A stretch of 64,000 nucleotides of DNA, from NCBI RefSeq assembly GCF_038039535.1, contig NZ_JBBPHP010000003.1:186001-250000 (forward strand), in the 5' to 3' direction. The position numbers and the translations under genes were made by a program. The DNA is from Catalinimonas sp038039535 (GTDB lineage: Bacteria > Bacteroidota > Bacteroidia > Cytophagales > Cyclobacteriaceae). The notes beneath the pieces are model-generated. The model did no database searches. It was not told the DNA's origin and was given only the letters and a program-made list of their open reading frames with translations. Shown piece by piece: positions 54,130-63,074 of this stretch; the first letter of the stretch is position 1; every line of letters begins with the position of its first letter.

Positions 54130-55473
54130 TTAAAGGGTTTTCATATCGTTTTCCTGACCTACTTCTCTTTCCCAGGTGGCAAGCTGATCTAATAGGTCTG
54201 CCACAATATCCTGCTGCTGTTCGGAAAGATTGGTCGTTTCCTCAAGGTCCTGTGTCAGGTTGTACAAAGCGGTATCCGACTCAGTGATCAGCAATTTCCA
54301 CGCATCTCGGCGGACAGCTTTCTGATCCCGGTATCTCCAGAACAAGGTTCTATCCTCAAGTGCAGTCTGATCAGCAGCCTCTCCTTCAAATAAAACCGAA
54401 GAAAAATCTTTACCATCAAAGGCAACATCCTGCTGAATAGGCGTCTGGCTGACTGATAAAATGGTAGGTAGTAGGTCCATGGTCATCAGTGTTACTGAAG
54501 ATTCACCCGGCTCAATTTTATTCTTCCAGTAAGCGATGGCAGGCACTCTATGTCCACCTTCGTACAGATTTCCTTTCTGTCCGTTTAAGCCTCCGTTATT
54601 CCCAAAAGCTTCCCCTCCGTTGTCAGAAATGAAAATCACCAAAGTATTTTCTTCCAGTCCATTGGCTTTGAGGGCTGCCATAATTTTGCCTATACCTTCA
54701 TCCATTACTTCTACCATTTCTTTGTAGGCTCTTTGCTGATCTTCTACCGGACCGTAATAGGTAAACTCCTCTCCGGGAAAGCGATAGGCAGGGTCATTTC
54801 TACCCTGAAAAGGAACATGAGGAGATTCGTGTGGTACATAGAGAAAAAAGGGTTCATCTTTATGTTGATTGATAAAATCTACCGAATGCTCGGTAATCAA
54901 ATCTGTCACATAGCCTTCTTCCTGTATAGAGTCCAGATTGTGCCACCAATCGTAAATACCGGCATTATCGTAGTGGGAGTGATAGTCTACATTGCCGCTG
55001 ACGTAGCCATAAAACTCATCAAAGCCATGATGTACTGGATTGAACTCCTTCTTATAACCCAGATGCCATTTACCCATTATACCCGTGACATAACCATTGG
55101 CTTTCATCAGTTCGGCTATGGTCAGCTGGCTTGTATCCAGACCTACTTCTCTGGTCTCCCCCCGAACGTAAATCACGCCTTCCAGCCCTGCTCTCTGCTG
55201 ATAGTTTCCGGTGAGTAAGGCAGCTCGTGTAGGGGTACAGACCGGGGCATTGGCATGAAAATTGGTGAACCTGATACCATTTGCAGCTAATGAATCCAGA
55301 TGAGGGGTTTGGATATTAGGCTCTCCATAACAGCTAATTCCCCCATAGCCTAAGTCATCCGCCATGATGAGGACGATATTGGGCTTGGAAGTTTCCTTAT
55401 TTTCCGTCTGCGATTGACTTGTACAAGCGCATAACAGTAAGCCTGCTATGCAGCATAGGTATAGGTTGTGCAT
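54130..55473 (-). CDS. Type I sulfatase, lipoprotein
   Basis: A 447-residue sulfatase with a lipoprotein signal (GLLLCAC, Cys17; MHNLYLCCIAG start). The formylglycine site is Cys79 in CTPTRAALLTGN. Metal ligands are in IMADDLGYGG and FISDNGGEA, and the active-site Lys in MGKWHLGYK. The sequence NGIRFTNFHANAPVCTP distinguishes it from its two neighbours, so substrates probably differ. It is the first gene of the sulfatase cluster. A lipid anchor suggests surface or periplasmic membrane location. Confidence 0.96.
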   Translation of the reverse strand: MHNLYLCCIAGLLLCACTSQSQTENKETSKPNIVLIMADDLGYGGISCYGEPNIQTPHLDSLAANGIRFTNFHANAPVCTPTRAALLTGNYQQRAGLEGVIYVRGETREVGLDTSQLTIAELMKANGYVTGIMGKWHLGYKKEFNPVHHGFDEFYGYVSGNVDYHSHYDNAGIYDWWHNLDSIQEEGYVTDLITEHSVDFINQHKDEPFFLYVPHESPHVPFQGRNDPAYRFPGEEFTYYGPVEDQQRAYKEMVEVMDEGIGKIMAALKANGLEENTLVIFISDNGGEAFGNNGGLNGQKGNLYEGGHRVPAIAYWKNKIEPGESSVTLMTMDLLPTILSVSQTPIQQDVAFDGKDFSSVLFEGEAADQTALEDRTLFWRYRDQKAVRRDAWKLLITESDTALYNLTQDLEETTNLSEQQQDIVADLLDQLATWEREVGQENDMKTL

Positions 55474-55611
55474 GTTGTATTATAGCTTTATTCTCACCCC
55501 GTCAGGTAAATTTCACCTAATATAAATTTTTACTCCAGGCTTTGCTTCCCTTGAGAGAATAATCTCCTTAAAATACATTCTGGAATTATGGACATGCATA
55601 AAAATTAACAC

Positions 55612-56586
55612 CTACATCATCTCCAGTTCGCCACCTTCACTCAGAGTATGTATGGCATCGGCCAGCAAGGGTGAGATGTCCAGTGCTTTCAGTTTTCTGC
55701 TTACTTCGGTATTCTGTAGGCGGAAAGGTGGAATGGTGTTGCAAATGATCAACTCCTCAATTTCCGGTGCTGACAATACTTCTCCGGCAGTTTTGACAAA
55801 CAGTCCGTGGATGGCCATAGCTCTTACTGATTTTGCTCCGGCCTTTTTGCAGGCAGCGGCTGCTCGGCTGAGCGTAGTGCCGGTGCTGATCATATCGTCA
55901 ATGATGATCACGTTTTTATCTGCCACATCGCCCACTAAGGCTTCACCGCTGACTTCACCCATGCTTCTTTCTTTTTCCATGAAAATGAGTGGAATCTCCT
56001 GCTTTGTTTTTTCCTGCATCAACGCCCGGAAAGCTTGGGCCCGCTTTACTCCCCCGGCATCCGGCGACATCACCGCCAGTGGCTCATGCTTCTTATTTGT
56101 TTCAAGATAGTCTGCAAAAAGCTTTTGGGCTTCCAGGTGTATCGTCTTACAACGGAAAGCATTCTGATAAGCCTGCAGATTATGTACATCAACCGTTAGG
56201 ACCCTGTCAGTACCTACCGCTTCTATCATGCGGGCCAGGTACTGGGTGTTGAGCGGGTCACGGCTTTTGGACTTACGGTCTTTGCGGGCGTAGGCGAGAT
56301 ATGGGATGATAGCATTTACCCTCCTGGCTCCGGCATCTTTGAGGGAGCCCAGAAAAAAGACCAACTTGACCAGCTTATCATTTACACTGGCATCCAGATC
56401 ACCGTAGAGCGAATGGATAACGTAGACATCTTTTTCGTTTACGCCTTCCATCGTGCGGATTTTGTGCTCTCCGTCCTCAAAGTCTCTTGCTTTCAGCTCA
56501 GACAACGCTATGCTCAGTCGCTGAGCAACCTTTCTCCCCAGGTCTTCATCGGGTTTCAAGGCAAACAATTTGATATCCTTTTTCAT
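55612..56586 (-). CDS. prs: Ribose-phosphate pyrophosphokinase (PRPP synthase)
   Basis: A 324-residue PRPP synthase-family protein. Visible motifs are the N-terminal FALKPDEDLGRKVAQRL and ARDFEDGEHKIR; the flexible-loop region PYLAYARKDRKSKSRDP, with YARKDR in place of the usual YARQDR; TVDVHNLQAYQNAF (usual DLH replaced by VHN); and the PRPP loop VIIIDDMISTGTTL. It makes PRPP from ribose 5-phosphate and ATP. The changes from the canonical DLHA segment suggest a divergent, possibly second, Prs. It follows the ABC-class ATPase gene by four bases, an unusual partner. Confidence 0.9.
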   Translation of the reverse strand: MKKDIKLFALKPDEDLGRKVAQRLSIALSELKARDFEDGEHKIRTMEGVNEKDVYVIHSLYGDLDASVNDKLVKLVFFLGSLKDAGARRVNAIIPYLAYARKDRKSKSRDPLNTQYLARMIEAVGTDRVLTVDVHNLQAYQNAFRCKTIHLEAQKLFADYLETNKKHEPLAVMSPDAGGVKRAQAFRALMQEKTKQEIPLIFMEKERSMGEVSGEALVGDVADKNVIIIDDMISTGTTLSRAAAACKKAGAKSVRAMAIHGLFVKTAGEVLSAPEIEELIICNTIPPFRLQNTEVSRKLKALDISPLLADAIHTLSEGGELEMM

Positions 56587-56590
56587 AAGC

Positions 56591-58291
56591 TCATATGATT
56601 TTCAGATTTCTAAAGCGGTTGATGGCCGCTGCCAATTCTACTTTTCTGAACCTCACCAGATCGCCTCTCAGTTTGGGAGACAAAGCATCCAGTCCTTTCT
56701 CCTCCACCAGCTGATCGCAGTGGCTCAGATCCTCTGCAAGTGTGGATTTTCTATTCGCATTATGATACAGATTTACCATCGCTTCGCCAATTGCTTTGAG
56801 TTGCCCCTGATCCACAAGCTGTGCTATCTGGCTCACATCAATTTTTTCTCCTCCGTAGAGCATGTGATCCGTAGCATGTACTTTGATGCTTACCGACTTT
56901 TTACCTTTTTCGGGATTCAGGCTTTGATGGTCAATTTGCCTGTTGCTTAGCACTCCAAATTGCTGTCCTCCTTCTCTGGTTCTGTGCGTTTGGTGTTCTT
57001 CTGCAATAGACTTGGCCTGCTGACTGACATCTTCTATCTTAAATTCTTCAAGAGCAATCACACAGTCAGCTACTTCAAAATAATCGCCACTGCCACCCAT
57101 CACCAGAATGGTGGAAACGCCATGATCGTCATACATCTGCTTCACTTTGTCCAGAAAGGGTGTGATAGGCTCTTTTTCTTTTCTGATAAGCTGCTGCATC
57201 CGATGATCGCGGATCATAAAATTGGTGGCTGAGGTATCTTCGTCAATCAGCAGAAGTTTTGAGCCTGCTTCCAGCGCTTCCATAATATTGGCAGCCTGGG
57301 AAGTACTCCCGCTGGCATTGGGGGTAGAAAAAGCTTCGGTTGACTGCTGCAAAGGCAGGTTATTGATAAAAGCAGAGATATTTACCTTCTGAATGCTTCT
57401 TTCGTCTTCTGCCCGTATCTTCATCGCGCTGGCATCGGTTACTACGTATTCACGTCCATCTCCGGGGATATGATTATACACGCCCAGGCTAATGGCACGA
57501 AGTAAGGTAGACTTACCATGATAACCGCCTCCAACGATGAGGGTAATACCTTTGCGAATACCCATACCGCTAACTTTCCCTCTGTTCGGGAGGTCTACTG
57601 TGACTTCTAATGAGGAAGGCGAACGGAAAGGAACGGCTTGCTCACGCATAGGACGATCATCTACTCCGCTTAGGCGAGGGAGTATCGCTTCATTCGCCAC
57701 AAAAGCCACCAGGTTCATTGACTCAAGTTGTGCTCTTAGAAAATCTGCATCCTCGGCTACTTCAATGTGCTTTTGCAATGCCTTCTTATCCAGCGTATTG
57801 TAGTACAAGCTTTCCTGTACAATTTGTGGCAAATCTTCTATCAGCATATCTACTGCCTGCCTGCCCAGTACACTTCTGCCTCTGGCCGGCAAACCTGCAT
57901 TGAACCTGACTTCTATGGATTGATCGGTAAGTACGGTGGCATTCCTTTCCAGTATCTCCTGCCCTATGGAAGGCATAAACATTTTCCCACTATGGCCGGT
58001 GCCCCGACGGTTAGAATGCTTTATGCAATTCTGGGCAAATACCCTACTGATATAGTCGCATAAAGCTATTTGTCGGCTTTTGTTTTTATAGCTGCCCTGC
58101 GGAAATCCACTTTCTGCTAATGACATGCGCACCGCCAACTGGCTGGGACTGGCGAAAGGATCGCCCTGTACATAGTCAATATTTAAACTGAAATTGCCAA
58201 AGGCATATTGCCCTTTGATCTGTTTATAAGCTTTGTAGCTTTTGCGGTCAATAGTAAGGAGTTGTCGGCGAAGCTCCTCATAATTCTTCAT
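56591..58291 (-). CDS. ABC-class ATPase (predicted P-loop ATPase, COG3044-type)
   Basis: A 566-residue protein of the ABC_ATPase family (PF09818-type). An N-terminal domain (about 1-240; FGNFSLNIDYVQGDPFASPSQ) is typical of the family. The Walker A is GGGYHGKST (about 254-262) and a Walker-B-like acidic motif is LLLIDEDTSATNFMIRD (about 347-363). It has no membrane part and is not a transporter. The function is unknown; RNA or nucleotide metabolism has been suggested for distant relatives. The prs gene follows after four bases, so both are one operon. Confidence 0.9.
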   Translation of the reverse strand: MKNYEELRRQLLTIDRKSYKAYKQIKGQYAFGNFSLNIDYVQGDPFASPSQLAVRMSLAESGFPQGSYKNKSRQIALCDYISRVFAQNCIKHSNRRGTGHSGKMFMPSIGQEILERNATVLTDQSIEVRFNAGLPARGRSVLGRQAVDMLIEDLPQIVQESLYYNTLDKKALQKHIEVAEDADFLRAQLESMNLVAFVANEAILPRLSGVDDRPMREQAVPFRSPSSLEVTVDLPNRGKVSGMGIRKGITLIVGGGYHGKSTLLRAISLGVYNHIPGDGREYVVTDASAMKIRAEDERSIQKVNISAFINNLPLQQSTEAFSTPNASGSTSQAANIMEALEAGSKLLLIDEDTSATNFMIRDHRMQQLIRKEKEPITPFLDKVKQMYDDHGVSTILVMGGSGDYFEVADCVIALEEFKIEDVSQQAKSIAEEHQTHRTREGGQQFGVLSNRQIDHQSLNPEKGKKSVSIKVHATDHMLYGGEKIDVSQIAQLVDQGQLKAIGEAMVNLYHNANRKSTLAEDLSHCDQLVEEKGLDALSPKLRGDLVRFRKVELAAAINRFRNLKII

Positions 58292-58424
58292 AAGAAATTG
58301 CTGTTAAAGCATGAATCCAACTTTCTGCATTAACCATAAGCAAAGCGGAAGGTTAGGCAGACTGGGGCTGAATTTCACTTAGCCTGTATTGAATGAATTT
58401 TTGAGAAATAGCTGCAAACTCTCC

Positions 58425-58823
58425 TTACAGGCTGAGTCCGATGATGATCAAAGCAAGAAGCATGAACATCAGTAGCCAGAAGAAGATGCCTACCGCGACT
58501 ACTGAAGTATTTTCTTCTCCTTTTACATCACCCTCACCTATTACATCTGACCTGTTTTTTCTGCCATTGGGCGTATAAGGCGTAGCAGCAGCAAGCAGCA
58601 GCGCCAGTATCAAGCCTACTACCAAAAGATCAAGCCAGGCAGCATCATACCAAACAGGCCCGATGGGTTCTATCCATATTGAAACCATCCATATGCCTAA
58701 GAAAAGGACTAACAAAAAGCTCCAGAGGCTCCCCCAGGGCCCTCTTCTTCTCAAACCATAATAGAAAATGCTTACGATAACTAAAGTAATGACGATGATA
58801 GCAATGACTTCTGCCAGTATCAT
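58425..58823 (-). CDS. Small multi-pass membrane protein
   Basis: A 132-residue protein with about four hydrophobic helices (roughly 3-22, 31-50, 63-82 and 109-130) and a polar loop (PNGRKNRSDVIGEGDVKGEENTS) before the last. It resembles the small unnamed membrane proteins of Bacteroidota; I do not recognise a function. Its promoter side faces the 59074 gene; both are on the minus strand, about 250 bp apart. Confidence 0.75.
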   Translation of the reverse strand: MILAEVIAIIVITLVIVSIFYYGLRRRGPWGSLWSFLLVLFLGIWMVSIWIEPIGPVWYDAAWLDLLVVGLILALLLAAATPYTPNGRKNRSDVIGEGDVKGEENTSVVAVGIFFWLLMFMLLALIIIGLSL

Positions 58824-59073
58824 TGTATGTTAATTTTTTAGGATTTTACAAATCAGCATCAGCTTATAGAAGGACTCAAAGTGATTGTGCTTATCCTTCA
58901 ATAGCCGATACTTCTACTATTTGTGTTTAAATACTTTGCCTTCTGTTGAAGTAGGTGTAACAAGGACGCAAACACTCCAAAAAATATCAAAAATCATCAG
59001 AATGTTACTATCGTATTTATCTGAAGATTGGGAGTAAGCATAAAACCAGATGAAGGATAGCGCTTCTGAACCC

Positions 59074-59634
59074 CTAGTTTTCCCAGTAGCGATCTTTCCA
59101 CTCTTCGTACTCTTCATCATCTATGTATCCATCACCGTCTGTATCCCAATAGTGGTATGCTCCTTCAGAAAATTCTTCTTCGCTAATAATTTCGTCGGCG
59201 TTTACATCCCAGTCTACAAACAAGCCAGTGTCCATTACTCCTGCGCGGTACTCGCCCAGATCTATCTTCCCATTATTATTCAGGTCCCAGTCGTCAAAAG
59301 TACCGTAGAGTACTTCATCGTAATTTTCATAATATAAGTCTACCGCGCTGTTCCATTCACCCTGGTCTAAGGCATTATCGTTGTTCAGATCCCAGATGTT
59401 ATAGTAGGCATCATACAACTCGTCAAAATCCAGATCGGAATCCTCATCCAAACCCCAATCGGTATAATATCCGGTAGCCGTGATGCCATCATAGAATTCA
59501 TCATTGTCAATGTAATTGTCTTCGTCTATGTCCCAGTCATCGTAAGTTTCATAACCTCCTGTATCACAGGCAAAAAGGAACAGTAGCAAGGGAGAAATCA
59601 GACTTAGTGTAGCGCTTGGTATATTCAGTTTCAT
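59074..59634 (-). CDS. EF-hand repeat lipoprotein
   Basis: A protein of 186 residues starting at the ATG at 59634, which gives a lipoprotein signal (MKLNIPSATLSLISPLLLFLFAC, Cys23). A start at 59706 would hide this signal. The mature part contains six EF-hand-like loops, most preceded by Trp: DIDEDNYIDNDE, GLDEDSDLDFDE, DLNNDNALDQGE, DLNNNGKIDLGE, DVNADEIISEEE and DTDGDGYIDDEE. It would bind calcium at the outer membrane or periplasm. The net charge is strongly negative. Upstream on the same strand, about 70 bp away, is the dodecin gene. Confidence 0.85.
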   Translation of the reverse strand: MKLNIPSATLSLISPLLLFLFACDTGGYETYDDWDIDEDNYIDNDEFYDGITATGYYTDWGLDEDSDLDFDELYDAYYNIWDLNNDNALDQGEWNSAVDLYYENYDEVLYGTFDDWDLNNNGKIDLGEYRAGVMDTGLFVDWDVNADEIISEEEFSEGAYHYWDTDGDGYIDDEEYEEWKDRYWEN

Positions 59635-59702
59635 AATGATTAATTTTAGGTTTAACAGGCCTGAGGAAAGACCCCAGGCTTTTGTTAATATTGAAATGAC
59701 AA

Positions 59703-59918
59703 TCAATGAGATTCGTCCTTACTCACATCAAAGGAGACTTTGGCATTGACGCCGTAGGAGACAATCTTGTTGTTCTCTACATTGGCGTTCATCTCTTTGA
59801 CGTAAATAGAATGGATATTTTTTACTGATTTGGAAGCTTCCGTCAATGCGTTTTGTACTGCATCATCAAAGCTTTTTTCAGATCCTGCGATTACTTCTAT
59901 AACTTTTGTAATAGCCAT
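59703..59918 (-). CDS. Dodecin family protein
   Basis: A 71-residue protein from the ATG at 59918 (MAITKVIEVIAGSEKSFDDAVQNALTEA). An upstream in-frame start at 59975 would add a non-homologous leader. It is a full-length dodecin: V-I-E-V-I-A-G-S, S-F-D-D-A-V-x-x-A, and the C-terminal strand YGVNAKVSFDV. Dodecins form hollow dodecamers that store flavin or coenzyme A. The Trp that stacks flavin in archaeal dodecin has no counterpart here, so flavin affinity cannot be judged. The gene lies just upstream of the EF-hand lipoprotein gene. Confidence 0.92.
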   Translation of the reverse strand: MAITKVIEVIAGSEKSFDDAVQNALTEASKSVKNIHSIYVKEMNANVENNKIVSYGVNAKVSFDVSKDESH

Positions 59919-60112
59919 GTTTAAAAAATTTATAGTGAAAAAAAATAAGGTGCATTTCCACCCGGAAATCACCATGGATAAATCTTTATCAAAAATTAAT
60001 ACTGCTGATCAGGTATGTACTGCATCAGCAAGATTTAAGCCTTTCCAATATGTAAATATGTCTATGAGTAGCGCCGTACATTGAAAATTAATACTGCTCT
60101 TCGCTTATCCAA

Positions 60113-60378
60113 GGTCAAGTGTTCTGACATCTTGCTTTGCGGTTGAAATTCCGTTTTGTGAGACCGGGCCCCGGCGGCACAAACCGGGGAACCAGGTTTA
60201 TTAATTTTTAATGTGCTACCCTAGACACAAACAGAGGCGTCATTAATTAACATTTACTTTCTGTTCCCTATGCGCAGATGCTACTATAGCTTACTTTTTT
60301 TGTTAGCAGTAAGGGATCAAATCGTGAAGCCAGCCTATGGTGGGCTGTCAGTTTCACCTGTCAGTAACCTGCTTGACC
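60113..60378 (+). ncRNA. Candidate c-di-AMP (ydaO/yuaA-like) riboswitch
   Basis: A GC-rich island in an AT-rich gap. It has a closing stem GGTCAAG (60113-60119)/CTTGACC (60372-60378). A core GAAATTCCG is followed by a hairpin (CCGTTTTGTG paired with CACAAACCGG, inner CCCCGG/CCGGGG), then GGGGAACC. The 3' end reads CACCTGTCAGTAACCTG. These match, in order, the ydaO riboswitch features GAAUCCG-hairpin-CGGxGGAACC and CACCCGACAGCUAACCUC. The region between (60200-60300) is longer and unusual, so this is a candidate only. The nearest downstream gene starts at 60860, and a terminator lies at 60739-60765. Confidence 0.42.
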
Positions 60379-60859
60379 ACATCAATTTGTTTAGCTGTTT
60401 CAATGTTTATACTGATTAGCCCAGGCAATTGTTTTGACTATTGGATTGATCTATATGATTGATTAACAAGCACTTAATTATTAACTATTCCAATATGTCA
60501 AAATGTACTTATGAAGCTTAGTCATTTTATTGTCGTTTAATCCCACAAAATGCTTAGCTGAATGATCAGGAATGGCTATTCAGTGCCAGGCCGGATTCCC
60601 TCAAACTCTTCCTGAACAATTGTAACTGGTACTATTCACCTAATAAAAAGGAAGGCAAGTAACTATTTCATAGCAAGCATAAGCTCCTTAGCTTTGTATT
60701 ACTGGATGAATTGAAAACAACAATTTTTTAACATTGGGTAAGCCTAAATCTTTAGGCTTATTTTTCACCCACATCAGGGGGTAGAAAACACCACCTCTTC
60801 TTCTGCACAAGACTTTTTGAGCCAGCTAATAATTTTTTTAATCTAATAAAGCCGATAAA
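60379..60859. other. Spacer downstream of the riboswitch-like RNA
   Basis: No supportable gene. It holds AT-rich sequence, a perfect terminator-like hairpin at 60739-60765, and the leader of the DUF4136 gene. Confidence 0.5.
60739..60765 (+). terminator. Hairpin terminator upstream of the DUF4136 gene
   Basis: TAAGCCTAAA (60739-60748) and TTTAGGCTTA (60751-60760) form a perfect stem followed by TTTTT. It lies 95 bp before the DUF4136 gene and could end the riboswitch-like transcript or attenuate the gene. Confidence 0.75.
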
Positions 60860-61549
60860 ATGAAAAGAAGATTTCATAAGGCACTATTGCTTTTTGCATT
60901 AACAAGCATGTGTGCTTGCTATCCCGAAGGACCCGAATATGTAGAAGATCTGGATGTGGTGTACACCAATTACGACCCGGAGTTTGCGTTTTCTGCCCAG
61001 AATACTTTTGCGGTGCCCGACAGCATCATTCTTATCAGTGAACAAAACTTTGTGGTGGTAGACGGTGATGACACACCAGAGATCGTAGACCCTGTTTACG
61101 CCGATGTTATTCTGGAACAGCTTAGAGAAAATATGGTGGAAAGTGGCTGGACAGAGACAGAAATAGAGGATGATCCGGATGTGATTCTACTCTTATCCGT
61201 AACCCGTACTACCAATCTGTATTATAACTATGATTTGCGCTACTGGGATTGGTGGTACCCCGGCTCATACGCAGGCCTGGGATGGTACTACCCCAACTAT
61301 TTTCCCGGCTACTACAGAGGGATTAATCCGACTTTTGGTTACAGTCCGGGCTATGTTTCCGGTTACCGCTCCGGCTCCCTGCTGATACAGATGACCCAAC
61401 CTGCCAATACCGGGGTAAATGATAATGTACCCGTAGTGTGGATGGGAGTAGTCAATGGGCTACTGGAAGGCAGCCCCAACAATATCAACAACCGCCTGCA
61501 ACTGACCATCAACCAGGCGTTTGACCAGTCTCCATATCTCAATATTTAA
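60860..61549 (+). CDS. DUF4136 domain-containing lipoprotein
   Basis: A 229-residue lipoprotein (signal ending TSMCAC, Cys20). DUF4136 is recognised from the order DVVYTNYDPEFAFSAQNTFAVPDS near the start, IVDPVYADVILEQLRENMVESGWTETE-type sequence near 75-105, and the final GLLEGSPNNINNRLQLTINQAFDQSPY. A Tyr/Gly/Trp-rich insertion (YYNYDLRYWDWWYPGSYAGLG and following) covers about 115-170. DUF4136 proteins are outer-membrane-associated and of unknown function. It precedes the beta-barrel gene by 47 bp and is probably cotranscribed with it. Confidence 0.9.
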   Translation: MKRRFHKALLLFALTSMCACYPEGPEYVEDLDVVYTNYDPEFAFSAQNTFAVPDSIILISEQNFVVVDGDDTPEIVDPVYADVILEQLRENMVESGWTETEIEDDPDVILLLSVTRTTNLYYNYDLRYWDWWYPGSYAGLGWYYPNYFPGYYRGINPTFGYSPGYVSGYRSGSLLIQMTQPANTGVNDNVPVVWMGVVNGLLEGSPNNINNRLQLTINQAFDQSPYLNI

Positions 61550-61596
61550 TACCCTCAGCACTATAGCTTTGGTGTATCACTAAAACCTTATTTGCT

Positions 61597-62199
61597 ATGC
61601 AATATAAAATTATACTCACCTGCCTGAGCCTGATTGCCAGTATACAGCTGGGGTGGGCGCAGCAAAATATGTTCAGCCTCCAGTACTCTGTTGGTTTTCC
61701 TACCTCGGAACTAAACGATTACATTGGAGAAACCAGCTTTAGAGGATTGGCATTAGATTATACTTATCTTACTTCTACTAACCTCAGTTTTGGAATAAGT
61801 GGGGGTGTCAATACTTTTTACGAAAGAAAAGGCTATGATACCTACAATGAAGGTACGGCTTCTCTTACCGGCACCCAGTATCGTTATACCAACAGCTTCC
61901 CCATTATGGCTTCGGTCGGTTATTTTTTGAATCCGGCACAGACGCTTACGCCTTACGCCAGCCTGGGTATTGGGACCATCTACACGCTACGGGATACCCG
62001 CATAGGCTCATATAGCACGGAGACTGATACCTGGCACTTCAGCCTCAGACCGGAGATTGGTATCATATACCGCTTAAGCTCCAAGCTGGGCTTCAAACTG
62101 GCAGGGAAATATTACCAAACCTTTGAGGCTGATGAGTTACCTGCTCAGTCGTATGCTACGCTGGACATGGGCATCGTGCTCTACCCTGCTCCACGCTAG
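61597..62199 (+). CDS. Outer membrane beta-barrel protein
   Basis: A 200-residue protein with a signal peptide (MQYKIILTCLSLIASIQLGWAQQ) and about eight amphipathic strands (MFSLQYSVGFPTSE, LALDYTYL, NLSFGISGGVNTFYE, PIMASVGYFLNP, PYASLGIGTIYTLRD, HFSLRPEIGIIYRLS, LGFKLAGKYYQTFE), ending in LDMGIVLYP. This is the OmpA-like/porin-family small barrel common in Bacteroidota. It is probably expressed with the DUF4136 lipoprotein. Its function is unknown. Confidence 0.88.
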   Translation: MQYKIILTCLSLIASIQLGWAQQNMFSLQYSVGFPTSELNDYIGETSFRGLALDYTYLTSTNLSFGISGGVNTFYERKGYDTYNEGTASLTGTQYRYTNSFPIMASVGYFLNPAQTLTPYASLGIGTIYTLRDTRIGSYSTETDTWHFSLRPEIGIIYRLSSKLGFKLAGKYYQTFEADELPAQSYATLDMGIVLYPAPR

Positions 62200-62427
62200 C
62201 GGTAGAATAAGAATAAGTAGAATAGAGACCAGTCGGGACGCTTGCTCTAGTTTGTAGAGAGATAGGACGCTTACTTCAGTGGGTACATTTGGAGGCGGGA
62301 AAGTTTATTTAGCAGAAAGCTGCAGCCTCGCTATTATGAAATCAAAAAAACTTCACTTTTGTAATAAAAACATTGAAAAGCCAGGAATCCTGGGTGTGAA
62401 TTAGTGATTCCCAGGCCATATTCTGAT

Positions 62428-62637
62428 GTTTTAGGGACAGGGAAGCCCATTCCCAAGGCAAAATCAACAGTTTTAATGACAGGTAAGCCTTACTTTGTGG
62501 TTAATACAAAAGTTTTGGTGCCAGGGAAGCAGCTTCCCTGGCCTAAAATAAATGTTTTGATGTCAGGGAAGCGCTTCCTGATGTCTGGAACAAAAGTTTT
62601 AACCTCCGGGAAGCACTGATTTATGGCAAAAACTAAT
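62428..62637 (+). repeat. Five-copy tandem array, exact 42-bp period, palindromic cores
   Basis: Units begin with GTTTT at 62428, 62470, 62512, 62554 and 62596. The conserved part is GTTTTRATGYCAGGGAAGC-like (about 19 bases), followed by 23 variable bases. The third unit contains the perfect palindrome GCCAGGGAAGC-A-GCTTCCCTGGC and the fourth a near-palindrome around GAAGCGCTTC. A frame across the array (62404-62619) encodes a 14-residue repeat of the form V-L-x-x-G-K, but the frame has only a GTG start and no other coding signs. Confidence 0.75.
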
Positions 62638-63074
62638 TTTTGCAGTATATTATTCGGGTGATTTGAGAAGATTTTAAGCCGGCACATCAGGCAGTTTTGA
62701 TGCTTATCGCAGTATTTATGTAAAATTATGCGTGAAAAGTACGGAGACTTACGTTAGGTCAGAACTATGATGTCAGAATCTGGATGCCTGTCTGGCTTAA
62801 GTTTGCTTTAGCTTAAGCTCAGTAGAATGGGGAAATTTAGCGAGAGTAGGTGGGATGAAGACCCAAGTAAGTCGCTTGTGTCAGTTTGTGCGGGACGCTT
62901 GCTCCAGTTTGGGAGTGCCATTTTTTGAAACAGCATTTTTTTATAGTGTACAGGGTCTGCTGCTTTTCTTTGTAAAGGCACAAGCGGGCTTTTCTTAAAC
63001 GTATAGCCATTATGACTCATTGACAGCCTTTTTGCTCAGAGAACGTTCCCAAAAGCTTCCACCACATACAAGGC

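Noticed and set aside
60113..60378. Cobalamin riboswitch
   Set aside because: The 3' end GTCAGTAACCTG superficially resembles the B12 box, but the rest of the B12 core (for example the CCCCGC-ACUG segment) is missing; the ydaO features fit better.
62404..62619. 71-codon frame across the 42-bp array as a gene
   Set aside because: Only a GTG start, no ribosome-binding signal and a 14-residue repeat forced by the DNA period; kept as a repeat, not a gene.
62428..62637. CRISPR array
   Set aside because: Units are short and diverged, spacing includes no uniform repeat, and no cas genes are present.
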